A stretch of DNA of 64,000 bases. Source: Pseudomonadota bacterium. GTDB lineage: Bacteria > Pseudomonadota > Gammaproteobacteria > Burkholderiales > Burkholderiaceae_C. Below the pieces are notes generated by a model that saw only the letters and a program-made list of their open reading frames with translations, ran no database searches and was not told the origin of the DNA. Location: positions 1 to 64,000 of the forward strand of contig JAEZWW010000040.1 of NCBI GenBank assembly GCA_023442945.1, written 5' to 3'. The first letter of the stretch is position 1. The number at the start of each line of letters is the position of its first letter. A program made the position numbers and the translations under genes. This document shows positions 27,340 through 34,579 of this stretch, one piece after another.

Positions 27340-28317
27340 ATGCACGCCTGGCTTTGCGAAAACCCCGTCGGCGTAGACGCCCTGACCTGGAAGGAACTGC
27401 CCACGCCCCAGCCCGCCAAGGGCCAGGTGCTGATCCGCATCCAGGCCGCCAGCCTGAACTTCCCCGACCTGCTGATCGTGCAGAACAAGTACCAGTTCAA
27501 GCCCGAATTGCCCTTCGTGCCCGGCTCCGAATTCGCTGGCGTAGTCGAGGCCGTGGGTGAAGGCGTGACCAACGTGCAGGTCGGCCAAATGGTGGCCTGC
27601 CTGTCCGGCACGGGCGGCTTTGCCACGCACACGCTGGCGCCGGCCAAGTTGTGCATGCCGCTGCCGGCGGGCTTTCCGGCCGTCGACGCCGCCGCTTTCA
27701 TCATGATTTACGCCACCAGCCACCACGCGCTGCTGGACCGCGGTCAGCTCAAAGCCGGCGAAACCGTGTTGGTGCTGGGCGCCGCCGGCGGCGTGGGCAT
27801 GTCAGCCATCCAGATCGCCAAGATCGCCGGGGCCAAGGTCATCGCCGCCGCGTCGAGCGACGAAAAACTGGCCTTCTGCCGCGAGCTGGGCGCCGACGAG
27901 ACCATCAACTACAGCACCCAGGACCTGCGCGAGCGCCTGAAAGAGCTGACCGGCGGCAACGGCCCCGACGTGATCTATGACCCGGTCGGCGGCCCATTCA
28001 CCGAGCCGGCCTTCCGCTCCATCGCCTGGCGCGGGCGCCACCTGGTGGTGGGCTTTGCGGCGGGCGAAATCCCGGCCATCAAGATCAACCTGGCCCTGGT
28101 CAAGGGCGCCAGCATCGTCGGCGTGTTCTGGGGCGACTTCGCCAAGCGCGAGCCCGCCGCCAACGCCACCATGATGCAGGAGCTGACCACCTGGTACGCC
28201 CAAGGCAAGATCAAGCCCGTGATCGACCGCGAAATGCCCATGAGTGAGCTGAAAGCCGCCTACGCCCGCATGGGCTCGCGCGAAGTGAAGGGCAAGCTGG
28301 TGCTGGTCAACGAGTGA
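27340..28317 (+). CDS. NADPH:quinone oxidoreductase, zinc-less MDR family
   Basis: The product is 325 residues. The GroES-like N-terminal domain (SLNFPDLLIVQNKYQFKPELPFVPGSEFAG) lacks the zinc-binding cysteines of alcohol dehydrogenases. The Rossmann domain carries ETVLVLGAAGGVGMSAIQIAK. It reduces quinones or alkenal-type carbonyls with NADPH. A ribosome site, CTGAGGAGAG, lies upstream. It appears to be monocistronic; substrate is uncertain. Confidence 0.9.
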   Translation: MHAWLCENPVGVDALTWKELPTPQPAKGQVLIRIQAASLNFPDLLIVQNKYQFKPELPFVPGSEFAGVVEAVGEGVTNVQVGQMVACLSGTGGFATHTLAPAKLCMPLPAGFPAVDAAAFIMIYATSHHALLDRGQLKAGETVLVLGAAGGVGMSAIQIAKIAGAKVIAAASSDEKLAFCRELGADETINYSTQDLRERLKELTGGNGPDVIYDPVGGPFTEPAFRSIAWRGRHLVVGFAAGEIPAIKINLALVKGASIVGVFWGDFAKREPAANATMMQELTTWYAQGKIKPVIDREMPMSELKAAYARMGSREVKGKLVLVNE

Positions 28318-28393
28318 GCTGCGCCGGCGTGCCGCGCCAGCGTGAAAAGCTTGGCGCGGCGGCGGCTTGGCAAGCGCCAAGCGAGCGGGCAAG

Positions 28394-28969
28394 ATGCGCG
28401 CCATGACGCGTCAGCCCCCTCCCCTTTCGATTTCTCCGCGCCTGGCCGTGTGGGCGCTCGCCGCCGGCGCCGGCGCGCTGGGCGCCTGGCCCCTCAGCGC
28501 TGTGGCGCAAGCCCCGGCGGCCCCTGCAACCCCAGCCGCTTCCGCGGCCAGCGCCCCCTGGGTGCCCCCAGCGCCCTCCATTAAGCGCTGGGTCGACCAG
28601 CGCGGCAGAGTGCATTTCAGTGACGGCCCACCGCCCGCGGCGGAGCGCCCAGCGGCGCCCGTGACCGAGATCCCGATGGCGGCGCCGCAGACCGCCGCCG
28701 ATCAGGCCCGCGCGCGAAGCGAAATGGACAAGTACCGCCGCACCATGGCCGATAAACCCGAAGCCCCGGCGTCTGCCCCGCAGCCCGCCAAGCGCGCCAA
28801 TGGCCCGGGGCCGCGTGACCAGAGCTGCGCCGCCCAATGGGCACGCTACAACGCCGCCTACGCCTGCATGGACCAGTACCGCGTGAACAAGGGTGGCATC
28901 CGCAACGAGGGCTTCAAGAACTGCCCGGTGGTGGCGCAACCCGAATGCGCTCCGCTGGGCTCGCAGTGA
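28394..28969 (+). CDS. Exported DUF4124-type protein with C-terminal cysteine motif (paralogue 1)
   Basis: The product is about 191 residues: an N-terminal signal/anchor ending near AVAQA, an Ala/Pro-rich stretch, a DUF4124-like strand motif (IKRWVDQRGRVHFSDGPPP), a charged linker, then a C-terminal module SCAAQWARYNAAYACMDQYR ... CPVVAQPEC with four cysteines. Starts at 28394 or 28403 are both possible. The next gene is a paralogue with the same architecture. DUF4124 occurs at the N-terminus of many envelope proteins; function unknown. Confidence 0.72.
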   Translation: MRAMTRQPPPLSISPRLAVWALAAGAGALGAWPLSAVAQAPAAPATPAASAASAPWVPPAPSIKRWVDQRGRVHFSDGPPPAAERPAAPVTEIPMAAPQTAADQARARSEMDKYRRTMADKPEAPASAPQPAKRANGPGPRDQSCAAQWARYNAAYACMDQYRVNKGGIRNEGFKNCPVVAQPECAPLGSQ

Positions 28970-28992
28970 CGTCGTCGATGCAGGGAGGTGGG

Positions 28993-29502
28993 ATGAACAC
29001 AGGTTCGCGCTCACGTACAGCGCTGGCAAGAGGCTTGGCAATGGCCGGTCTGGCCGCGTTGCTGGCATTGGCCAGTGCGGCAGCCCCCGCGCAAATCCAA
29101 CGCTGGACGGATGCGCAAGGCAAGGTGCATTTTGGCGACCTGCCACCGCCAGCCGATGGCAAGAACGTCAAGATCGTACCGGGCGCGACCCCGCTGACGC
29201 CTGAAGACGATGCCCGTGCGCGCGCTCGGATGCAGCAATACGAACAAGACCTGAAACCGCCCGCGCCCGTCGCGCGCAACCCCAAACCGGCCGCGCCGGC
29301 GCGACGTCCCGCTTCCGCTCCGGAGATCAACAGCTGCGTCGCGGAATGGAACCGCTTCACCGCCGCAGCGGCCTGCCTCGACCCGTGTCGGAACGCCAAC
29401 GGTGGCCTGAGAGGCGACTGCGCCCAGCGTTGCGCGTTTGTGACACAGCCCAACTGCCCGATGCCAGAGGAAGTCAACCGCGAACTGCGCAAGCGGTATT
29501 GA
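28993..29502 (+). CDS. Exported DUF4124-type protein with C-terminal cysteine motif (paralogue 2)
   Basis: The product is 169 residues with a signal peptide ending near AAPAQ, the DUF4124 motif QRWTDAQGKVHFGDLPPPADG, a Pro/Arg linker, and the C-terminal module SCVAEWNRFTAAAACLDPCR ... CAQRCAFVTQPNC. Compared with paralogue 1 it has two extra cysteines. It starts at an ATG 24 bp after the upstream gene, preceded by AGGGAGGTGGG, a strong ribosome site. Convergent with the duplicated small gene ending at 29594. Confidence 0.75.
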   Translation: MNTGSRSRTALARGLAMAGLAALLALASAAAPAQIQRWTDAQGKVHFGDLPPPADGKNVKIVPGATPLTPEDDARARARMQQYEQDLKPPAPVARNPKPAAPARRPASAPEINSCVAEWNRFTAAAACLDPCRNANGGLRGDCAQRCAFVTQPNCPMPEEVNRELRKRY

Positions 29503-29593
29503 CGGTATCGAGTGGGGGCGCGCTGAGGGCAGCGCGGGCCGCTCCAGGACGAGAGCACCCATCCACGCGCAGCCGCACCGTACTGGCCACGCC

Positions 29594-29779
29594 TTACTTC
29601 CGCTCGCACCGCTCCCGCGCCCGCCGCTGCTGGCGCGTTTCGCTGGCCAGCTTGGCGGCGGCCTCTTTCTCGCGGCGCTTGGCGCGCCAGCCGCGCGACA
29701 GGTAGCGACCCAGCAGGAAGCTGACCACGCCGCCCAGCGCCATCGCCAGCAGGCCGACGGGCGAGAGTTCGCCGCCCAT
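29594..29779 (-). CDS. Small single-helix membrane protein, duplicate copy
   Basis: The product is 61 residues and nearly identical to the protein at 30884-31075: MGGELSPVGLLAMALGGVVSFLL-type N-terminal helix, then a very basic tail (RGWRAKRREKEAAAKLASE). The start overlaps the remnant parC stop (TGATG), copying the arrangement of the intact locus. Beyond the break its upstream partner is only a parC fragment, so expression is doubtful. The duplicated DNA covers 29611-29928 and 30907-31231. Confidence 0.6.
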   Translation of the reverse strand: MGGELSPVGLLAMALGGVVSFLLGRYLSRGWRAKRREKEAAAKLASETRQQRRARERCERK

Positions 29780-29928
29780 CACAGCACCCGTTGCACGTCG
29801 TTCGGCTTGAAGCCGAGATCGGCCGCCTTGCCTTTGCGTCCGCGCGCGGCGCGGGCGTTGTCCAGGCGGCGGATTTCCAGCGTTTCCTCGCGCGCCTTGC
29901 CGCCGCGGCCGATGCCCGCACGCTGCGG
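29611..29928. repeat. Local direct duplication, copy A
   Basis: This 318-bp segment matches 30907-31231 (offset 1296, then 1303 after a 7-bp gap) in direct orientation, roughly 90% identical by eye. It includes the small membrane protein gene and the parC 3' end. Confidence 0.88.
29777..29928 (-). pseudogene. parC 3'-end fragment (duplicated remnant)
   Basis: About 150 bp match the last codons of the intact parC (GRKGKAADLGFKPNDVQRVL, stop). Near the upstream end a 7-bp deletion relative to the full copy (at 29916) breaks the frame, and homology stops at about 29928. It is the truncated flank of a local duplication. Confidence 0.85.
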
Positions 29929-29992
29929 CTGAACGCCTGCCGCAGGCTGCCGCTAGCAGTGCTTGATCGGGATCGCGTTCGGAACAAACTCC

Positions 29993-30050
29993 GAAATCTA
30001 TAGCTGCCCGCGCATATGCCTGTAGGGCTGTCGCCCGTTCTGACACAAAA
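29993..30050 (+). repeat. Dispersed ~50-bp repeat, copy 8
   Basis: The core 30001-30028 is TAGCTGCCCGCGCATAT ... CTGTAGGGC. It lies between the deacetylase stop (30054) and the parC remnant, near the edge of the duplication. Confidence 0.82.
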
Positions 30051-30053
30051 CGT

Positions 30054-30887
30054 TCAGGGCCGCGCAGCCGTCGCCCCGCCGTAGTCCGGGTGTTCGCGCA
30101 GCGTGGCAAAGCAGAACCCTTGTTCTTTCAACCCCGCAATCCACTTGTCCAGTCCCAGCGGCACCTGCGACACCTGGCGCGACCACCCCGTCAGTGGCAC
30201 GGCCACCACGTCGCCAGCACGCACGGGGGCAACGGCTTGGGCGATCTGCGCGTCGCTCGGGTCTTTGGTGCCGGGACGGCCGCTCAGAAAACCAGGCGGC
30301 TCCCCACCCACCTGAACGTAGCCACACGCCTTGACCGCGGCTTGCAGGCGGGGCGAGGTTTTGCCGCCTGCGGCGCGGTACAGCGGCAAAGGGCGCTCGC
30401 CGGTGACATTGGCGAGACGGTCGGCGGTGGTGGTGATGTTCTCGCAGTACTTGGCGGCCGGCCAGGTGAAGGTGCGACCGGCGAATGCGCCTTGCGTGGG
30501 ACGCACGATGAACTGCGCGTCGCGCGCGTTGGCATCACCCACCCACACGACCTCGTCGCGTGTGCGGGGGGCGAACGCGTGACCTTCGGCAGCACGCGCC
30601 TTCCACCAGTTCGCCCAGCTGGCATCCAGGCTGTCGCCCGTCGGCGTCGGGTTCATGCCGGCAAAAAAGGTTGCGCGGAATTTCTGGCGTTGCAACACCA
30701 CGGCGACCAGTGGCGCCACGTCCATGGAGCCGGTATCGAAGGTCAGGTACACCGGCTTTTCGCACGCGGCGGGGGCCACCGCGGCGCTTTTCGCCCACGC
30801 GGCACCGAGCATGGGAAGGCCAATCAGCGGAATCAGCGACGCAGCGCAGCGGCGCACCAGCGAACGGGGTGGGCGCTGGGGGTTCAT
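30054..30887 (-). CDS. Polysaccharide deacetylase-like (NodB fold) protein lacking metal ligands
   Basis: The product is 277 residues with an N-terminal signal (hydrophobic stretch ending near AAWAKS). The NodB-type core is recognisable: PVYLTFDTGSMDVAPLV (residues 45-61), RATFFAGMNPT, WWKARAAEGHAFA. Active family members normally carry a His-rich second motif (SHTxxH); here it reads PRTRDE (residues 107-112), and no His follows TFDTG. Catalytic metal binding is therefore unlikely. The start overlaps the small membrane gene by 4 bases, so parC, the small gene and this gene form a coupled series. It is flanked on both sides by the duplicated segment. Confidence 0.72.
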   Translation of the reverse strand: MNPQRPPRSLVRRCAASLIPLIGLPMLGAAWAKSAAVAPAACEKPVYLTFDTGSMDVAPLVAVVLQRQKFRATFFAGMNPTPTGDSLDASWANWWKARAAEGHAFAPRTRDEVVWVGDANARDAQFIVRPTQGAFAGRTFTWPAAKYCENITTTADRLANVTGERPLPLYRAAGGKTSPRLQAAVKACGYVQVGGEPPGFLSGRPGTKDPSDAQIAQAVAPVRAGDVVAVPLTGWSRQVSQVPLGLDKWIAGLKEQGFCFATLREHPDYGGATAARP

Positions 30888-31075
30888 CGCTGCTTTGTTG
30901 CCTTGCGCTCCCGCGCCCGCCGCTGCTGCCGCGTTTCGCTGGCCAGCCTGGCCGCGACTTCCTTCTCGCGGCGCTTGGCGCGCCAGCCGCGCGACAGGTA
31001 GCGCCCCAGCAGGAAACTGACCACGCCGCCCAGCGCCATGGCCAGCAGGCCGACAGGCGAAAGTTCGCCGCCCAT
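30884..31075 (-). CDS. Small single-helix basic membrane protein
   Basis: The product is 63 residues: a membrane helix (about residues 7-24, VGLLAMALGGVVSFLLGRYL) followed by a strongly basic tail (KRREKEVAARLASETRQQRR). The ATG overlaps the parC stop (TGATG), and its stop overlaps the deacetylase-like gene by 4 bases. A second copy lies at 29594-29779. No known family is recognised; the helix-plus-basic-tail form suggests a membrane protein that contacts nucleic acid or phospholipid, as a guess only. Confidence 0.68.
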   Translation of the reverse strand: MGGELSPVGLLAMALGGVVSFLLGRYLSRGWRAKRREKEVAARLASETRQQRRARERKATKQR

Positions 31076-31231
31076 CACAGCACCCGCTGCACGTCGTTCG
31101 GCTTGAAGCCGAGGTCGGCCGCCTTGCCTTTGCGTCCGCGCGCGGCACGGGCGTTGTTCAGGCTGCGGATTTCCAGCGTCTCTTCACGCGCCTTGCCACC
31201 GCGGCCGATGCCGCTGATGCGCACGCTGCGG
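30907..31231. repeat. Local direct duplication, copy B
   Basis: This is the intact copy of the segment repeated at 29611-29928. It covers the end of parC and most of the small membrane gene. Confidence 0.88.
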
Positions 31232-33471
31232 GTGTAGGCGGCGGCGCCGGCCAGGCGGTCCTTGTCTTCCAGGTCGATCAGGGTCAGGCCGCGGCCGCCC
31301 TTTTCCATCAGCTTCAGCTCGGCGATCTCAAACGTCAGGATGCGCCCGCCCGTGGAAGCGCAGGCCACGTGCGTGGTTGCTACACTTTGCATAGCTTGCT
31401 GCGCAGATCCCTCTAGGGCTGAAGGCAGATTTTGCTTGGGATCCCAGGCCGCGAGCGACGGCCGGCAGATCTGCTCGCCCTCGCCCACGCTGATGAAGGC
31501 CTTGCCGCCGCGCTGGCGCGACAGCATGTGTTCCACCCGCGCCAGAAAGCCGTAGCCGCCCGAGCCCGACAGCAGCAGCGTCGCCCCCTCCGGGCCGGCA
31601 AAGAAGTGCATGGGCTGCGTGCCGCTGTCCAGGTCGATCAGCGTGGTGATCGGCTGGCCGTCGCCGCGCGCGCCCGGCAGGTTGGCCACGGCCACGGTGT
31701 AGACGCGGCCGTTGCTGCCAAAGACCAGCAGGTTGTCCACGGTGCGGCATTCAAACGTGCCGTACAGCCCGTCGCCCGCCTTGAAGGCGAAAGCCGCCGC
31801 GTCGTGCCCATGGCCCTGGCGCGCACGCACCCAGCCTTTTTCGCTGATGACCACGGTGACGGGTTCGTCCACCACTTTCACTTCGGCCACGGCCTTCTTT
31901 TCTGCCTGGATCAGCGTGCGGCGCTCGTCGGCGAAGACCTTGGCGTCGGCCTCGATCTCCTTGACCATCAGGCGGCGCAGGCTGGCGGGGCTGCCCAGAA
32001 TGTCTTCCAGGCTGCCCTGGTCCTTGCGCAGCTCGGCCAGCTCCTGCTCGATCTTGATGGCTTCCAGGCGCGCCAACTGGCGCAGCCGGATGTCCAGGAT
32101 GTCGTCGGCCTGCCGGTCGGACAGGTTGAAGCGGGCGATCAGCGCGGCCTTGGGCTCGTCACTCTCGCGGATGATGGCGATCACCTCGTCGATGTTCAGC
32201 AGCACCAGCTGCCGGCCTTCGAGGATGTGGATGCGGTCCAGCACCTTGTTCAAGCGGTGCTGGCTGCGGCGCGTGATCGTGGTCTGGCGGAATTCGATCC
32301 ACTCCGTCAGCATGTCGCGCAGCGACTTCTGCACCGGCTTGCCGTCCAGGCCCACGCAGGTCAGGTTGATCGGCGCCGACGTCTCCAGGCTGGTGTGCGC
32401 CAGCAGCGTGTGCGCCAGCTCGTCCTGGCTGATGGTGCGGCTCTTGGGCTCGAACACGATGCGCACGGCCGCGTCCTTGCTGGACTCGTCGCGCACTTCG
32501 TCCAGCACCGCCAGCACGGTGGCCTTGAGCTGGTTCTGGTCCTGCGTCAGCGCCTTCTTGCCGTTCTTGACCTTGGGGTTGGTCAGCTCTTCGATCTCTT
32601 CCAGCACTTTCTGGGTGCTAACGCCAGGCGGCAGTTCGGTCACGACCAGCTGCCACTGGCCGCGCGCCAGGTCTTCGATCTTCCAGCGCGCGCGCACCTT
32701 CAAGCTGCCGCGGCCGCTGCGGTACGCGTCCTGGATGTCGCTGGCGGGGCTGATGATCTGGCCGCCGCCGGGGTAGTCGGGGCCAGGGATCAGGGCAAAC
32801 AGCTCGTCGTCGCCCAGCTTGGCGTTCTTGACCAGGGCGACGCAGGCGTCGGCCACTTCGCGCAGGTTATGGCTGGGGATCTCGGTCGCCATGCCGACGG
32901 CGATGCCGCTGGCGCCGTTCAGCAGCGCAAACGGCAGGCGCGCGGGCAACTGGCGCGGCTCTTCCTCTCGGCCGTCGTAGTTGGGCTGGAAGTCGACCGT
33001 GCCTTCGTCGATCTCCTCGAGCAGCAGGCGCGTGATCTTGGACAGGCGCGCTTCGGTGTAGCGCATGGCGGCGGCGCCGTCGCCGTCGCGGCTGCCAAAG
33101 TTGCCTTGCCCGTCGACCAGCGGGTAGCGCAGGGAAAAGTCCTGCGCCATGCGCACCAACGCGTCGTACGCGGCGGTGTCGCCGTGCGGGTGGAACTTGC
33201 CCAGCACGTCGCCCACCACGCGGGCGCTCTTGACGGGCGAGGCCGCGGTGTTGCCGCCCGCGCCGCCATAGCCCAGACCCATCTGGTCCATGACGTACAG
33301 GATGCGGCGCTGCACCGGCTTCTGGCCGTCTGCCACGTCGGGCAAGGCCCGGCCTTTGACCACGGACAGGGCGTATTCGAGGTAGGCGCGTTGCGCGTAG
33401 GTGGCCAGGGCCAGGTCGTCACCCGACCCGCCATCGCCCCCGGTCAGATCGAGGACCGTTTGATCGTTCAT
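31075..33471 (-). CDS. parC: DNA topoisomerase IV subunit A
   Basis: The DNA-cleaving subunit that decatenates daughter chromosomes, 798 residues. The catalytic Tyr lies in AMRYTEARLS, and the quinolone-determining region reads GKFHPHGDTAAYDAL with Thr at the usual Ser position. The C-terminal beta-pinwheel follows. Residues 685-693 (ALEGSAQQA) are encoded by a dispersed repeat in a C-terminal domain loop. It starts at 33471 (MNDQTVLDLTGG), 22 bp after the transglycosylase gene, on the same strand as parE. Confidence 0.96.
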   Translation of the reverse strand: MNDQTVLDLTGGDGGSGDDLALATYAQRAYLEYALSVVKGRALPDVADGQKPVQRRILYVMDQMGLGYGGAGGNTAASPVKSARVVGDVLGKFHPHGDTAAYDALVRMAQDFSLRYPLVDGQGNFGSRDGDGAAAMRYTEARLSKITRLLLEEIDEGTVDFQPNYDGREEEPRQLPARLPFALLNGASGIAVGMATEIPSHNLREVADACVALVKNAKLGDDELFALIPGPDYPGGGQIISPASDIQDAYRSGRGSLKVRARWKIEDLARGQWQLVVTELPPGVSTQKVLEEIEELTNPKVKNGKKALTQDQNQLKATVLAVLDEVRDESSKDAAVRIVFEPKSRTISQDELAHTLLAHTSLETSAPINLTCVGLDGKPVQKSLRDMLTEWIEFRQTTITRRSQHRLNKVLDRIHILEGRQLVLLNIDEVIAIIRESDEPKAALIARFNLSDRQADDILDIRLRQLARLEAIKIEQELAELRKDQGSLEDILGSPASLRRLMVKEIEADAKVFADERRTLIQAEKKAVAEVKVVDEPVTVVISEKGWVRARQGHGHDAAAFAFKAGDGLYGTFECRTVDNLLVFGSNGRVYTVAVANLPGARGDGQPITTLIDLDSGTQPMHFFAGPEGATLLLSGSGGYGFLARVEHMLSRQRGGKAFISVGEGEQICRPSLAAWDPKQNLPSALEGSAQQAMQSVATTHVACASTGGRILTFEIAELKLMEKGGRGLTLIDLEDKDRLAGAAAYTRSVRISGIGRGGKAREETLEIRSLNNARAARGRKGKAADLGFKPNDVQRVL
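31384..31434 (+). repeat. Dispersed ~50-bp repeat, copy 9 (inside parC)
   Basis: The core 31392-31419 is TAGCTTGCTGCGCAGAT, CCCTCTAGGGC, tail GCAGATTTTGC. It is antisense to parC and encodes ALEGSAQQA at codons 685-693. Confidence 0.82.
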
Positions 33472-33493
33472 TCAGGAAAAAATCAGAAGAAAA

Positions 33494-34558
33494 CTATTCG
33501 CCGCCGTTCACCGACGCGGGCGTCGGCGGGGTGGCACCGTTGGGCGCCGCGCTGTCCGGCTTGCGGTACACCACAGGCACCCAGGCAGCATCGGTGGCCG
33601 GCGCCGAAGCGCTGCCGGCCGTGTCGGCCGGGGTCGCGCGGCCCTTGGCCGGGCCGCCGCCCAATTCCACGCGGACGCGCCCACCGACCTTGCTGACGGC
33701 ACGGGCCAGCGGCGCGCTGTTGCTGCTGCTGGCCACCGTGGTCAGCGCATCGGGCTTGAACACCCCGTACAGGCCCATCACCGTGCGGACGTAGCCCTGG
33801 GTTTCCTTGTAGTTCGGGATCTTGTTGCCGGCGCGCTGCACGGCGCCTTCGCCGGCGTTGTAAGCGGCCACGGCCAGCTGCGTTTCGCCCTTGAACAGCT
33901 TGAGCAGGTAGGCCAGGTAGCGCGCGCCCGCAAACACGTTGGTGCGTGGGTCGGTCAGCTTCTGCTCGACGCTTTGCGCGGCGATCGGCTGGCCCTTGCG
34001 GTCCTTGCGGCCTTCGCGGTCGGCGGTCACGCCGTACATGGCGGCCGTGGTCGGCAGCAGTTGCATCAGGCCGACCGCGCCCTTGGGCGACACCGCGGTG
34101 GGGTCAAAGCCGGATTCGGCCGCGACCACGGCTTTCAGCAATTCGTAGTCCACCGCGTGCTGCTTGGCCGCGGCGCGCAGGTGCTTTTGCACCGCCTTGT
34201 AGCTGCGTGAATCGTCGATGGCGGCAAAGCGCTGCGGCAGCTTGAAGGCCGGCGCACCGTCGCCTTTGGCGGTGGGTTGGCGCAGGCCGACGGCGCCGCT
34301 GCCGCGCGGAGCGGCCCCGGAGTTGGCCAGGCGTGTCTCGGCCGTGAGGCTCAGTTGCGAGACATCGCTGCCCTTGAAGTACAGCTGGTAGCGCTCGTCG
34401 ATCTTCTCCGCGGCGAAGTGGCTGGTGCCCTGTTCGTCCACGTAGCTCCACAGATCGGCCCGCGCGGGGGCGTGACCCAGCATGAGCACCAGCGCAGCGG
34501 CGAGTGCCCACGACAGGGGTGCCCGGCGCGCCCACGCGCGCAACGACGGCAATGGCAT
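33494..34558 (-). CDS. Lytic transglycosylase (SLT domain) with DUF4124-like N-terminus
   Basis: A periplasmic murein hydrolase of 354 residues. It has a signal peptide ending near APARA, a DUF4124-like segment (DLWSYVDEQGTSHFAAEKI), then the SLT domain (about residues 125-270) with the catalytic Glu in VAAESGFDPTAVSPKGAVGLMQLLP, plus AVAAYNAGEGAV. The C-terminal 80 residues are a low-complexity Ala/Pro/Ser tail. It lies between parE and parC with short gaps (21 and 22 bp), so the three are probably one transcript. Confidence 0.9.
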   Translation of the reverse strand: MPLPSLRAWARRAPLSWALAAALVLMLGHAPARADLWSYVDEQGTSHFAAEKIDERYQLYFKGSDVSQLSLTAETRLANSGAAPRGSGAVGLRQPTAKGDGAPAFKLPQRFAAIDDSRSYKAVQKHLRAAAKQHAVDYELLKAVVAAESGFDPTAVSPKGAVGLMQLLPTTAAMYGVTADREGRKDRKGQPIAAQSVEQKLTDPRTNVFAGARYLAYLLKLFKGETQLAVAAYNAGEGAVQRAGNKIPNYKETQGYVRTVMGLYGVFKPDALTTVASSSNSAPLARAVSKVGGRVRVELGGGPAKGRATPADTAGSASAPATDAAWVPVVYRKPDSAAPNGATPPTPASVNGGE

Positions 34559-34579
34559 AGCTTTTCTAGCGATCCCGAC

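Noticed and set aside
33080..33260. Quinolone-resistance type substitution in ParC
   Set aside because: Thr at the position of E. coli Ser80 is compatible with normal sequence in this group; no inference of resistance is justified.
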